Source: Chryseolinea soli | GTDB lineage: Bacteria > Bacteroidota > Bacteroidia > Cytophagales > Cyclobacteriaceae | Reading direction: 5' to 3' | DNA: 64,000 nucleotides | Assembly (NCBI RefSeq): GCF_003589925.1 | Contig: NZ_CP032382.1 | Location: forward strand, 744,001 to 808,000 | Shown here: positions 9,577 to 18,391 of the stretch, in pieces | Layout: each line of letters begins with the position of its first letter | Position numbering within the stretch: the first letter of the stretch is position 1 | Notes under the pieces: generated by a model | Database searches by the model: none | The model's input: the letters and a program-made list of their open reading frames with translations, nothing else | Told to the model about the DNA's origin: nothing | Made by a program: the position numbers and the translations under genes

Positions 9577-9960
9577 ATGACTATCCAAACGCAAATCCTT
9601 TGGCTCTTTGTGTTGGCCATCCCTATTGCTTGTGTAGCGTGGACCGTTACCCATGAGGAAGTGTTTCGCGAACCCCGGGAGTACTGCATCCGGAGAAGCA
9701 AGGAAGGTCGCTCGCTGGGGGAAAGAAAATTCTTTTACCTTTTCACCTGCGAATATTGTTTCAGTCATTATGTCACCATTGCCTTTCTTTTCCTCACCGA
9801 CTACACGCTGCTGCTCCAGGATTGGCGCGGCTACCTGTTGGCCGGATTCTCGCTGGTTTGGGTGGCCAACATCTACATGAGTCTCTTCGGATTGATCCGT
9901 ATGGATATCAAAAAGGAGCGGACGGAGATACAAGCCCTGGAAGAGAAAGTAGAGAAGTAA
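9577..9960 (+). CDS. Small membrane protein with CxxC motif (DUF1360-like)
   Basis: The protein has about 127 residues from the ATG at 9577; a GTG at 9556 would add seven residues. A membrane helix at about 5-24 is followed by a basic linker, the motif TCEYCFSHY, and two further hydrophobic stretches (about 65-105). The C-terminus is charged and helical. The CxxCxSHY motif beside a membrane segment resembles DUF1360 proteins, but I cannot confirm this. Its function is unknown. Confidence 0.65.
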   Translation: MTIQTQILWLFVLAIPIACVAWTVTHEEVFREPREYCIRRSKEGRSLGERKFFYLFTCEYCFSHYVTIAFLFLTDYTLLLQDWRGYLLAGFSLVWVANIYMSLFGLIRMDIKKERTEIQALEEKVEK

Positions 9961-10076
9961 CAAAATGAAAATTCTCACAACACGCCGATACCCCCAGTGT
10001 TATTATGCAGATAAAATCGCATTCCCTATTGGCGTCTTTGCCCTTAGCCTTTAAATTTCGGAAAGACTTGTTGCCT

Positions 10077-12221
10077 ATGAAACCTCAGAAACTTTATCTT
10101 CTCGCTTGCATCACAGGATTTGTTATAGCATGTTCGCAAAAGAAAGAATCCGCGATCCACATGACTTATCCCGAAACAAAAAAGACGGACACCGTCGACA
10201 CTTACTTTGGCGAACCCGTGAGCGACCCTTATCGCTGGCTGGAAGACGACACGGCACGAGCGACGGCCGACTGGGTAAAGGATCAAAACAAAATCACATT
10301 CGGATACCTTGAACAAATTCCCTATCGCGAAACCATCAAGGAACGTCTGAAACAACTTTATAACTACGAACGCCTCGGCGCGCCTTCGCGGGAGGGCGAT
10401 TATTATTATTTCTCCAAGAACACCGGCCTCCAAAATCAAAGTGTGGTCTACCGAAAGAAAGAAGAACACGGGACACCCGAAGTATTCCTGGACCCGAACA
10501 CTTTCTCGCACGATGGCACCACCTCGCTTGCGGGATTGTCGTTCACCAAAGACGGAAGCCTGGCAGCCTATCTCTTGTCTGAAGGTGGTTCGGATTGGCG
10601 CAAGGCTATCGTGATCCGCACCCAAGACAAGACGGTGGTGGAAGACACCCTGGTAGATTTGAAATTCACGGGCATCTCCTGGAAGGGAAATGAAGGCTTC
10701 TACTATAGCAGCTACGACAAACCTGTGGGCAGTGAGATGTCATCGAAAACACAGCACCATAAATTGTTCTATCACAAGCTGGGAACACCACAGCGCGAGG
10801 ATGTGCTGATCTTCGGAGGCGAGAAAACACCACGCCGCTATATTTTCGCCGGCCTCACGGAAGACGAACGCTTCCTCGTAGTGAACGCCGCCAACAGCAC
10901 CACCGGCAACGAATTGTACGTGCAAGACCTGCACAACCCCCACGGCAAATTGGTGGCCCTGGCCGACAACTTCGACAACAATCACAGCGTGGTGGACAAC
11001 GACGGTTCGCGCCTCATCATCCGCACCAATTTGAAGGCACCCAACAACCGCGTGGTGGAGGTTGACTTTGCCAATCCCACGGCCGCACATTGGAAAGACC
11101 TCATTCCGGAAACTGAAAATGTGATACAAGGCGTCAGCATCGCGGGCAAAAAACTTTTTGTCGATTATCTGAAGGATGCCAGCACCCTCATCCGGCAATT
11201 CGATTACCACGGCAAACCCGAACGCGACGTTGTGCTGCCGGGCATTGGCACCGCCAGCGGGTTCGATGGAAAAATAAAAGACAGCGATGTGTATTACACG
11301 TTCACGTCGTTCACCTATCCCGCAACGGTCTTCAAATTCAATATTGCTTCAGGCGCCTCCACGGTGTACGAAAGACCCAAGGTGGATTTTGACCCCGAGG
11401 CCTACGAAACCAAGCAGGTCTTTTACTCCAGCAAGGACGGAACGAAAGTGCCCATGTTCATTGTGTACAAGAAAGGGCTGGTCTTGAATGGCAAGAATCC
11501 CACCCTGCTGTATGGGTATGGCGGGTTCGACGTGAGCCTTACGCCAAACTTCAACACGTCGCGTATCGTCTGGCTGGAGAACGGGGGCGTGTTTGCTCAA
11601 CCTAATCTAAGAGGGGGTGGAGAATATGGAGAGCGATGGCACCTGGCCGGCACCAAGCAAAAAAAGCAAAATGTATTTGACGACTTCATCGCGGCCGCCG
11701 AATACCTCTTCAAAGAAAAGTATACGTCCAGCCATTATCTCGCGCTCTCCGGCGGATCGAACGGCGGCTTGCTGGTGGGCGCCACCATGACGCAACGACC
11801 CGACCTGGCCAAGGTTGCTCTCCCCGACGTGGGCGTAATGGACATGCTGCGCTACCATGTGTTCACCGCCGGCGCCGGATGGGCGTATGACTATGGCACG
11901 GCGCAGGACTCGAAAGAGATGTTCGAATACTTGAAACGCTACTCACCGGTTCACGCCCTCAAGACAGGCACCGCTTACCCGGCAACGCTCGTCACGACAG
12001 CGGACCACGATGACCGGGTAGTGCCGGCACACTCGTTCAAATTTGCGGCGACGCTCCAGGCTTCGCAGGCCGGATCCAACCCGGTGTTGATCCGCGTGAA
12101 CACAAAATCCGGACACGGCGCCTCCAACCTTTCGAAAGCCATCGAGACGGTTGCCGATCAATATACATTTGCCTGGTACAATATGGGCATTGTTCCGGCG
12201 GTGGAGAAAAAGCGGATGTAA
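10077..12221 (+). CDS. Prolyl oligopeptidase family serine peptidase (S9A), lipoprotein
   Basis: The ATG at 10077 gives a 714-residue protein with a lipoprotein signal (LLACITGFVIAC). An in-frame start at 10005 would place 24 unrelated residues ahead of the signal. Residues about 25-430 form the beta-propeller that gates the active site (YRWLEDDTARATADWV is the usual N-terminal motif). The alpha/beta-hydrolase part carries the nucleophile in GGSNGG (Ser about 561), the acid in ADHDDRVVP and the histidine in SGHGAS (about 680). The family cleaves proline-containing oligopeptides after Pro. Lipidation suggests a periplasmic or outer-membrane location. Confidence 0.95.
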   Translation: MKPQKLYLLACITGFVIACSQKKESAIHMTYPETKKTDTVDTYFGEPVSDPYRWLEDDTARATADWVKDQNKITFGYLEQIPYRETIKERLKQLYNYERLGAPSREGDYYYFSKNTGLQNQSVVYRKKEEHGTPEVFLDPNTFSHDGTTSLAGLSFTKDGSLAAYLLSEGGSDWRKAIVIRTQDKTVVEDTLVDLKFTGISWKGNEGFYYSSYDKPVGSEMSSKTQHHKLFYHKLGTPQREDVLIFGGEKTPRRYIFAGLTEDERFLVVNAANSTTGNELYVQDLHNPHGKLVALADNFDNNHSVVDNDGSRLIIRTNLKAPNNRVVEVDFANPTAAHWKDLIPETENVIQGVSIAGKKLFVDYLKDASTLIRQFDYHGKPERDVVLPGIGTASGFDGKIKDSDVYYTFTSFTYPATVFKFNIASGASTVYERPKVDFDPEAYETKQVFYSSKDGTKVPMFIVYKKGLVLNGKNPTLLYGYGGFDVSLTPNFNTSRIVWLENGGVFAQPNLRGGGEYGERWHLAGTKQKKQNVFDDFIAAAEYLFKEKYTSSHYLALSGGSNGGLLVGATMTQRPDLAKVALPDVGVMDMLRYHVFTAGAGWAYDYGTAQDSKEMFEYLKRYSPVHALKTGTAYPATLVTTADHDDRVVPAHSFKFAATLQASQAGSNPVLIRVNTKSGHGASNLSKAIETVADQYTFAWYNMGIVPAVEKKRM

Positions 12222-12224
12222 TCC

Positions 12225-12884
12225 CTATTCGGTGATGTGCTTGATCTTTTCCTCCAGCTTCTTTTCGTCGAACCACGTCTGCCGGTACTCCACCACACCG
12301 TCGGCGTCGATGATGTAGCACATGTTGGGCGCCTGACCAAATTCCATCCAGTATTCGTTGTCGGGTTTGTCGATCACAACCGGCACGTGGATCTGGTTTT
12401 CTTTGATCCAGGTTTTCGATAACTCCACGCGCTCGCCATATGTTTTTGGCTGTCGTGCCGAAACGCTGTCACGAACATTGTTGGGAGGGATCCAGATGTC
12501 GCTGTCCGGCGAGTAGGGGCTCATCATGTCGTTGGGATGGGCGTCGATCGTGTAGACCATCACCACCTCCATATTTTTGCCGATGCGTTCACTGAGCGCA
12601 TTGATGGAAGGAAGATTCCCCCGGCTGATGTCGCAGGTATAGCTACCGTTGATGATCATGACGGGTTTTCCTTTCTGAAGTTCAGCGTAGAGGTGAAAGG
12701 GTTGACCTTCCCCGGAATACAACGTGATGTCGGGCACGGTGTCACCCTGATGATATCCCAACATTTCCCATGCGCCTTCCACCCCTTGCGAAACAGGAAG
12801 TTTGGTCTTTGCTCCGTCCGAGGGAATGCGCTCATCGCCGCCGATGCAAGAAGAGACGGCCAGGCATAAGGCATAGGCCCACAT
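12225..12884 (-). CDS. Iodothyronine deiodinase-like thioredoxin-fold lipoprotein
   Basis: The ATG at 12884 gives about 219 residues beginning with a lipoprotein signal (MWAYALCLAVSSC). The core matches the deiodinase family. The segment VMIINGSYTCDISRGNLPSINAL aligns with the GSxT-U-P active site, with Cys (about residue 84) at the selenocysteine position. It is followed by VVMVYTIDAHPND (about 108-119), the diagnostic AHP motif. The C-terminus has the thioredoxin-fold pattern VPVVIDKPDNEYWMEFGQAPNMCYIIDADGVVEYRQTW. It is probably a periplasmic thiol or redox protein; real deiodination is not implied. Its 3' end is only 3 bases from the end of the convergent oligopeptidase gene. Confidence 0.8.
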   Translation of the reverse strand: MWAYALCLAVSSCIGGDERIPSDGAKTKLPVSQGVEGAWEMLGYHQGDTVPDITLYSGEGQPFHLYAELQKGKPVMIINGSYTCDISRGNLPSINALSERIGKNMEVVMVYTIDAHPNDMMSPYSPDSDIWIPPNNVRDSVSARQPKTYGERVELSKTWIKENQIHVPVVIDKPDNEYWMEFGQAPNMCYIIDADGVVEYRQTWFDEKKLEEKIKHITE

Positions 12885-13520
12885 TCTGATCTTTCTACTG
12901 ATGCATCTGGTTTGGGGTAAGCCGGCCGGGAAAGGGTCGGCCTGGGATGGTTGGAGCACGGGTGGATGGGGTTGGATATTTAAATGTGGAAAATACGCCA
13001 TCGCCATGCCGCAGACTTTATACAGGAGGCCGGAAGGTTTCTCCAGGGGATGTTTTTGTTTTTTCCGTATTACCGTTCATCACCAGGGCTATACGCCATT
13101 TTGACACCGGTTAGTTTATCGGACGATCGGAAGCACGGGGAACAACATCGCGGCTGGTAGGGTCATCGTTGTGTATTTGTTAGAAAGTTCGAAATCGATT
13201 TAAATTATCGTTGCGTTAAGGCGATGTTATGAATATTCCATCTTTCAGGAACATCCCTTCATCAAGCGGCAAGCCTGGGTTGGACGCGTGGTGAATTCGG
13301 TGCTCGTTTTCACGATCGTCCTTGCCAATCTGGCATATGCTTCACCGTAAAAAATTTACAACACACCTGCAAAAAATGATGGTAGAAAGTGAACAACGTT
13401 CATTCGGATTTCGTTATCAAAACAGTAACACGGCGATGAAATTCTTAATAATACAATGACCTTAATTTCAACCGCATTTCTTCGTCGCGAAATAACTTTG
13501 TGTTATAAAAACGACTTGAC
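12885..13520. other. 636-base gene-free stretch
   Basis: No convincing gene is present. A signal-peptide-like reading frame at 13288-13350 (VVNSVLVFTIVLANLAYASP, then stop) has no body behind it and may be a remnant. The last 30 bases hold the promoter of the PAP2 gene. Confidence 0.5.
13493..13500 (+). promoter_or_regulatory. -7 box TAACTTTG of the PAP2 gene
   Basis: TAACTTTG is a full match to the Bacteroidota -7 consensus TAnnTTTG and sits 20 bases before the ATG at 13521, so the mRNA leader would be short. A clear -33 TTG is not evident. Confidence 0.5.
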
Positions 13521-14216
13521 ATGGGACTGCCCCTACCCCATCAGAAACATATCCAATTTCTATCGTACCTGTACGGTGTGGTCATCGGTACGATGGTCTT
13601 TTTTTCCATACTGATTCCCAAGACGCAGGACATCCTGCTGGTCAATAGCACGCACAGCGAGTTCCAGGACAACCTCTTCCGGGTCATCACCTATTTGGGT
13701 GACGGTGTTGTCTTTGTGCCGATCATCCTCCTCCTGCTTTTTGTACGCTTTTATGATGCGTTGGCGGCGACTGCGCTGGCCATCGTGTTGGCCATTATCA
13801 CGTCTGTTTTGAAGCGCTTGATCTATGCCGACGCCGGCAGGCCCATCACCCAGATCGACAATTCCCTGCTCTACTTCGTGCCCGGCGTCGAGGTCCATTC
13901 GCATCACTCTTTCCCTTCGGGGCACACGGCCACCATCTTTGGTATTGTGGTTTTCTTTTCGTTGTTGAGCGGCCGCAAAAATGTGTCGGTGTTGTTGCTG
14001 GTCATCGGGTTGCTCGTTGGGTATTCGCGGATGTATCTGCTCCAGCATTTCCTGATCGATGTCACCGTGGGAGCGATCCTGGGAACGGTAACGGCGTTAC
14101 TGATCTATTCCGTCTTTGCCCATCGCAAGTATGCTCCCTGGATGGACCGGAATTTACATATCCGCGTCCGCACCGGCCATCATCATACCTTCAACGAGAA
14201 AATGTTCAAACACTAG
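13521..14216 (+). CDS. PAP2 family phosphatase
   Basis: This 231-residue integral membrane protein has about five helices. It carries the complete PAP2 phosphatase signature: K98-x8-RP (KRLIYADAGRP), PSGH at 132-135 and SR-x5-H-x3-D at 169-180. Relatives dephosphorylate undecaprenyl pyrophosphate, phosphatidate or lipid A. The next genes encode a YbhN-like protein and two lipid-carrier glycosyltransferases, so recycling of a polyprenyl carrier or lipid A remodelling is the likely job. It converges on the YbhN-like gene. Confidence 0.93.
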   Translation: MGLPLPHQKHIQFLSYLYGVVIGTMVFFSILIPKTQDILLVNSTHSEFQDNLFRVITYLGDGVVFVPIILLLLFVRFYDALAATALAIVLAIITSVLKRLIYADAGRPITQIDNSLLYFVPGVEVHSHHSFPSGHTATIFGIVVFFSLLSGRKNVSVLLLVIGLLVGYSRMYLLQHFLIDVTVGAILGTVTALLIYSVFAHRKYAPWMDRNLHIRVRTGHHHTFNEKMFKH

Positions 14217-14274
14217 CGGGAAATCTCCGCCGGCCTTCATCAAAGCGTCTTCGCACGTTTCCAGGGAGGTCCTT

Positions 14275-15207
14275 TTACGACACCACCTCAGATTTAGGTT
14301 GAGGCTTTTGCAGGTGTACGGTCACAAAGGCGCCGGCCAATGCGCTCACGGCATTCAAAGCAAAGAAAATAATGGAAAAGGCCACGGCCTTGTTGGGATC
14401 TATGGCGGTGTACCGTGCGGCCGTCAAAAAGATCAGTTCCCGTATGCCGACACCTCCCACCGTGATGGGCACGATGGTGGCCAGGGAAGAAATAAAAAAC
14501 ACGACCATGTATTCGCCTGTTTGAGCCGGGGCTATATCCAACCCGCGAAAAATGATGAGCGCCACCGCGGCTTGCAAAAGTTGAATCAGGATGGCCAATA
14601 GATTGCCGGAAATCGTGATCGACGCATACGCCGGGGAGATCCACCGCGTGATGCCATAGAATACCGGGAACACCAAGATCGCCGTGGCCACGGTGAGCCA
14701 CAGCACCAGGCTGTAGGCATACGTCACCGGGACAAGCAACAACAACACCGCCGACAGAAAAAGTATCGCCACAGCCCCGCTCACCCGATCCCACATCACG
14801 GCTTTGAACACATAGCGCCATGAATTACCCAGCGTGTTGCTGATGAGGTAGATCTTATAGCCATCGCCCCCAATGCCGCCCGGCAGAAAGAGATTATAGA
14901 ACATGCCCTTATAGTAGAGCAACAGATTTTGTAGTGTCGTGAGCTGAATGTTCTCGGCTCGAAAAAACAGGTTCAACCGCAGGGCGCCCGTGATCTTGGA
15001 AAGATTGAACAGCAGAAAGGCAACCAGAATGAGCGGCACCGGCACGGCCGCGATCCAAACCCCCAGGGCAGGGAAATCAATGCGAGTAGAAACCAGATAA
15101 ACTGCCAGGCCTGTGAGCAGGACCTTAATGAGCAGTTTCCAGTTCAAACGCTTCGGATTTGGTGAAAATTTCGCGGATGGTATAGGTTGTTTTGTGCTGC
15201 GATTCAT
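14275..15207 (-). CDS. YbhN/LPG-synthase-type membrane protein (UPF0104)
   Basis: About 310 residues with eight or so hydrophobic helices. The pattern (LYYKGMFYNLFLPGGIGGDGYKIYLI and the late TVGGVGIRELIFLT) is that of the lysylphosphatidylglycerol-synthase transmembrane family (pfam LPG_synthase_TM). These proteins are often found with glycosyltransferases and are proposed flippases or envelope modifiers. The ATG at 15207 lies inside the end of the upstream glycosyltransferase gene, giving an 83-base overlap. No later methionine precedes the conserved region, so the overlap seems real and implies co-expression. Confidence 0.85.
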   Translation of the reverse strand: MNRSTKQPIPSAKFSPNPKRLNWKLLIKVLLTGLAVYLVSTRIDFPALGVWIAAVPVPLILVAFLLFNLSKITGALRLNLFFRAENIQLTTLQNLLLYYKGMFYNLFLPGGIGGDGYKIYLISNTLGNSWRYVFKAVMWDRVSGAVAILFLSAVLLLLVPVTYAYSLVLWLTVATAILVFPVFYGITRWISPAYASITISGNLLAILIQLLQAAVALIIFRGLDIAPAQTGEYMVVFFISSLATIVPITVGGVGIRELIFLTAARYTAIDPNKAVAFSIIFFALNAVSALAGAFVTVHLQKPQPKSEVVS

Positions 15208-16084
15208 AATACACACGCATAATCAACTCGGCGATCAATCCAAACGTCAGGAACTGGATGCCCGCCAAGATGAGGGTGATGCCCAGGATGAGGATGGGCC
15301 TTCCCCAAATGTCGTTCCCCAGAATTTTAAGAACAAGCAGGTACAGGCTAATGGCCGAACCCAGCATGAAACATACGATGCCCAGCGGGCCAAAAAAATG
15401 GATCGGTCGCCTGAAATACTTTTTAAAGAACACCATGAGGAGCAAATCGCTCATCACCTTAAACGTCCGCCCCAATCCATATTTTGATGTGCCGAATTGG
15501 CGGGCGTGATGTTTCACGTCCACATCGACGATCCGGCCTCCTTCCATTACGGCCAGGATGGGGATAAAACGGTGCAATTCGCCATACAAGCCCAGGTGCT
15601 TGGCGGTTTCCTTCCGGAAAACTTTCAGCGTGCAGCCGTAGTCGCGGATGGTCACACCGGTCAGATTCCGGATGAGCCGGTTAGCAATCTTGCTGGGAAT
15701 TTTGCGCAGCAGTGCGCCGTCCTTCCTGTTCTTGCGGTTGCCGGCAACAATGTCCCAATTTTCGGCTTTCAACTTTTCCAGCATGAACGGAATGTCCGTG
15801 GGATCGTTTTGCAAATCGCCGTCCATGGTCACAATGTAGTCGCCGGTCGCCGTAGCGATCCCGGATGCCATGGCAGCGGTTTGGCCATAATTGTTGTTCA
15901 GGATGACGAGCTTTACACGATGGTCGGCGTGCTGTTTCACTTCGGCCACGGTGCGGTCCGTCGAACCGTCGTCGACCAGGATGATCTCATATTTGTAATG
16001 GGTGAGGGCACTGTTGATCGCTTTCAGCAGGGGCTGAATGTTCTCCTCCTCATTGTACAATGTGACTACTACCGATAATTCCAT
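15125..16084 (-). CDS. Family 2 glycosyltransferase, polyprenyl-phosphate type (DPM1/GtrB-like)
   Basis: The protein has 319 residues. The GT-A nucleotide-binding site shows VVVTLYNEEENI at the start, LVDDGSTD at 37-43 and MDGDLQNDP around 87-95, all hallmarks of dolichol- or undecaprenyl-phosphate hexose synthases. Two C-terminal transmembrane segments (about 230-255 and 264-292) complete the GtrB/ArnC-like architecture. It would move a sugar from a nucleotide donor onto a polyprenyl phosphate at the inner face of the membrane. The divergent neighbour is a GT39 enzyme that uses such lipid-linked sugars, a consistent donor-acceptor pair. Confidence 0.92.
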   Translation of the reverse strand: MELSVVVTLYNEEENIQPLLKAINSALTHYKYEIILVDDGSTDRTVAEVKQHADHRVKLVILNNNYGQTAAMASGIATATGDYIVTMDGDLQNDPTDIPFMLEKLKAENWDIVAGNRKNRKDGALLRKIPSKIANRLIRNLTGVTIRDYGCTLKVFRKETAKHLGLYGELHRFIPILAVMEGGRIVDVDVKHHARQFGTSKYGLGRTFKVMSDLLLMVFFKKYFRRPIHFFGPLGIVCFMLGSAISLYLLVLKILGNDIWGRPILILGITLILAGIQFLTFGLIAELIMRVYYESQHKTTYTIREIFTKSEAFELETAH

Positions 16085-16200
16085 AATCCATGCAAAGGAA
16101 CTTGATCCCGCCCGTTTTTCAATTAATTCAACGTTACTTTAAATTGAATAAATTCATACTACCATAACCAAATTATAAGGGATTGGTTTTAGTTTTCGGC

Positions 16201-17781
16201 ATGCAAATTGTTCCAAAGCGACCGCTTATTTTCCTCCTGCTGCTCGGCGCATTTCTCTATTTCGCCAACCTGGGCGGCCCTTCCATCTACATTCTCGATG
16301 AAGCCAAAAATGCCGGCTGTGCCCGCGAGATGATGGACCGGGGCGACCTCATCGTGCCCACCTTCAACGGTGAACTCCGTACCGACAAGCCACCGCTTCA
16401 CTATTACTTCATGATGACGTCCTACAACATTTTCGGGGTGTCGGCCTGGGGTGCGCGGTTCTTCTCGGCGATTGCCGGGTTGTTGCTTATCCTGCTGATC
16501 TATGTCCAGGTGACCCGCATCGTGAACGAACGCGTGGCGTTTTTTTCGGCACTGGTCATGCTCAGTTCCATCCAACTGACCATTCAATTTCACCTGGCGG
16601 TGCCGGACCCCTATCTCATTCTTTGCATCGCCTGGTGCCTGCTTTCTTTCTTCCGGGGCTTTCACGGTCAACCCGGACAACTGTGGTGGATGTATGTGGC
16701 GGGCGCCCTTGGCTTTCTCACGAAGGGACCCATTGCCATCGTTATGACCGGAGTTATTGTTGTTGTCTACCTCCTCGTCACCAGGCAATTCACGTTTGCC
16801 TCGATAAAACGTTTGAAGCTGTTGCCCGGCGCGTTGCTATTTTGTGCCCTAGCCTTACCGTGGTATGTAGCCGTGGGCAATGCAACACACGGCGAATGGC
16901 TGCGTGGTTTTTTTATCGGCCACAACCTGGAGCGATATACCTCCACGATGGAAGGCCACGGCGCCTTTCCGCTGGCGCCCTTTGTGATCCTGTTGGCGGC
17001 GGTGTTGCCGTTCTCGGTATTTATTGTGCAGGCCGTGAAGCTGGCCTGGCGTGAGCGAACGGAGAAACCTTTTCTGCTGTTTTGCCTCGTGGTGACACTG
17101 GCCTTTGGCGTTTTCTTTTCCTTCTCCCGAACCGTTCTCCCCAGTTACCCCGCGCCGGCCATTCCTTTCCTCGCGATTGTTTTGGGATATTTTTTATACA
17201 CACTGACCCAGTCGCATCCTTTCTCGAAAACCGGGTTGATCGCAAGTCTATCCGTCCACCTGCTCATCGCCGTGGCGCTCCTGATCGGTGGCATTATTGC
17301 ACTTCGACAAGAAAAAGAATTGCAAGACTTGCTCCCGGTGGTGTGGATATTTTTACCCTTGCCTGTAGGCGCCCTTTTCGGGTGGTATTTCTATCAACAG
17401 GGCAAGATCGGGTCGCTCATCTATAGCTGGTCGGCGGGTTGGATGCTGGTGGTGGTGCTGTTCTTTTATGTGGCCTACCCGGCCATCGACAACAAGAACC
17501 CCGTGTCGCGCTCCATGCCTGAATTGGTAGGCACCTACACTGACCGCCAGGTCGTTTCCTTTCATTTATTCAACCCGGCATACGCTTTTAATTTGAAAAA
17601 GACCCTCGACATTTATCACACACCCGCAGCACTGGACTCGCTGGCCAAAAGCCCCAACAAGGTCGTGGTCATCACCCGGGCACAGTATTTGGAGGAGTTG
17701 CCGAAGGACATTCCTTTAAAAATTATTTACCGCAGTAAAGACCTATTTGAGAGCAGTGAGACCGTATTGATGGTCAACTAA
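16201..17781 (+). CDS. ArnT/PMT-type GT39 glycosyltransferase
   Basis: The ATG at 16201 gives 526 residues; an upstream TTG is less likely. The first periplasmic loop carries the GT39 signature: ILDEAKNAGCAREMMDRGDLIVPTFNGELRTDKPPLHYY in outline, that is an acidic pair near the start and the KPPLHY motif (about 60-65). About 11-12 membrane helices follow, with a C-terminal periplasmic domain. Such enzymes transfer a sugar from polyprenyl phosphate to lipid A or protein at the periplasmic face. With the neighbouring GT2, YbhN-like and PAP2 genes it forms a complete-looking decoration module. Confidence 0.92.
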   Translation: MQIVPKRPLIFLLLLGAFLYFANLGGPSIYILDEAKNAGCAREMMDRGDLIVPTFNGELRTDKPPLHYYFMMTSYNIFGVSAWGARFFSAIAGLLLILLIYVQVTRIVNERVAFFSALVMLSSIQLTIQFHLAVPDPYLILCIAWCLLSFFRGFHGQPGQLWWMYVAGALGFLTKGPIAIVMTGVIVVVYLLVTRQFTFASIKRLKLLPGALLFCALALPWYVAVGNATHGEWLRGFFIGHNLERYTSTMEGHGAFPLAPFVILLAAVLPFSVFIVQAVKLAWRERTEKPFLLFCLVVTLAFGVFFSFSRTVLPSYPAPAIPFLAIVLGYFLYTLTQSHPFSKTGLIASLSVHLLIAVALLIGGIIALRQEKELQDLLPVVWIFLPLPVGALFGWYFYQQGKIGSLIYSWSAGWMLVVVLFFYVAYPAIDNKNPVSRSMPELVGTYTDRQVVSFHLFNPAYAFNLKKTLDIYHTPAALDSLAKSPNKVVVITRAQYLEELPKDIPLKIIYRSKDLFESSETVLMVN

Positions 17782-17830
17782 GGCATCCCCGTTTGCTTGT
17801 CGCTGGAAAAAGGTATAACTTAATCACTCC

Positions 17831-17878
17831 TAAGCCTGCTATATTTCCCCAAGGAGGAATGTATTAGGCTTTTTTTAT
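17831..17878 (+). terminator. Intrinsic terminator after the GT39 gene
   Basis: AAGCCT at 17832-17837 pairs with AGGCTT at 17866-17871; partial pairing continues inwards around a purine-rich loop, and a run of T follows. It lies 50 bases after the GT39 stop and before the response regulator. Confidence 0.65.
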
Positions 17879-17904
17879 TCGGTCACCACAACAAGGATCT
17901 CGCC

Positions 17905-18300
17905 ATGAAAAATGTACTGTTGGTAGACGACGACAAGATCTTCAATTTCATCAACACCCAGATGCTGAAGCAGACCGGTATGGCCAGCGAGATCCACACG
18001 GCCCTGAACGGCAAGCAAGCCATCGACTACTTGAACGAGAGCTACCGCGAGACGTCGTCGGTCCCCGACGTGATCTTGCTGGACCTCAATATGCCCATCA
18101 TGAACGGCTTTGACTTCCTGGAAGCCTTCAGGATCATGAGCCTGCCGGACAAAGAAAAAGAACACGTGAACATCATTGTCGTCACCTCTTCCGACAATCA
18201 ACAAGATATCGACAAGGCGAGGGTTATGGGTGCCAATCATTATCTGACAAAACCTTTGTCGCCGGAAAGTCTGAAGCACGCGCTGGAATACTCCGAGTAG
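17905..18300 (+). CDS. Single-domain response regulator (CheY/Rcp1-like)
   Basis: This 131-residue protein is only a receiver domain. The acidic pocket is DDD (8-10), the phospho-acceptor is Asp60 in VILLDLNMP, the switch Thr/Ser is in VVTSSDNQQ (about 94-96) and the conserved Lys is at 116 in YLTKP. There is no output domain, so it must act by protein contact, as in phosphorelays. No histidine kinase lies next to it. It is flanked by a terminator upstream and is probably monocistronic. Confidence 0.95.
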   Translation: MKNVLLVDDDKIFNFINTQMLKQTGMASEIHTALNGKQAIDYLNESYRETSSVPDVILLDLNMPIMNGFDFLEAFRIMSLPDKEKEHVNIIVVTSSDNQQDIDKARVMGANHYLTKPLSPESLKHALEYSE

Positions 18301-18391
18301 GAAAAGATCATCACACTTACTAAATTCATTTCAGGCCGGGATATTTTCCGGTCCCCTGCGTGCTTTGTTCAACCCTATTCCCATACATCGT

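Noticed and set aside
12901..13104. 67-codon open frame in the gap upstream of the PAP2 gene
   Set aside because: Its translation is rich in Trp, Gly and Lys without any motif, and it overlaps the promoter region of the divergent lipoprotein gene.
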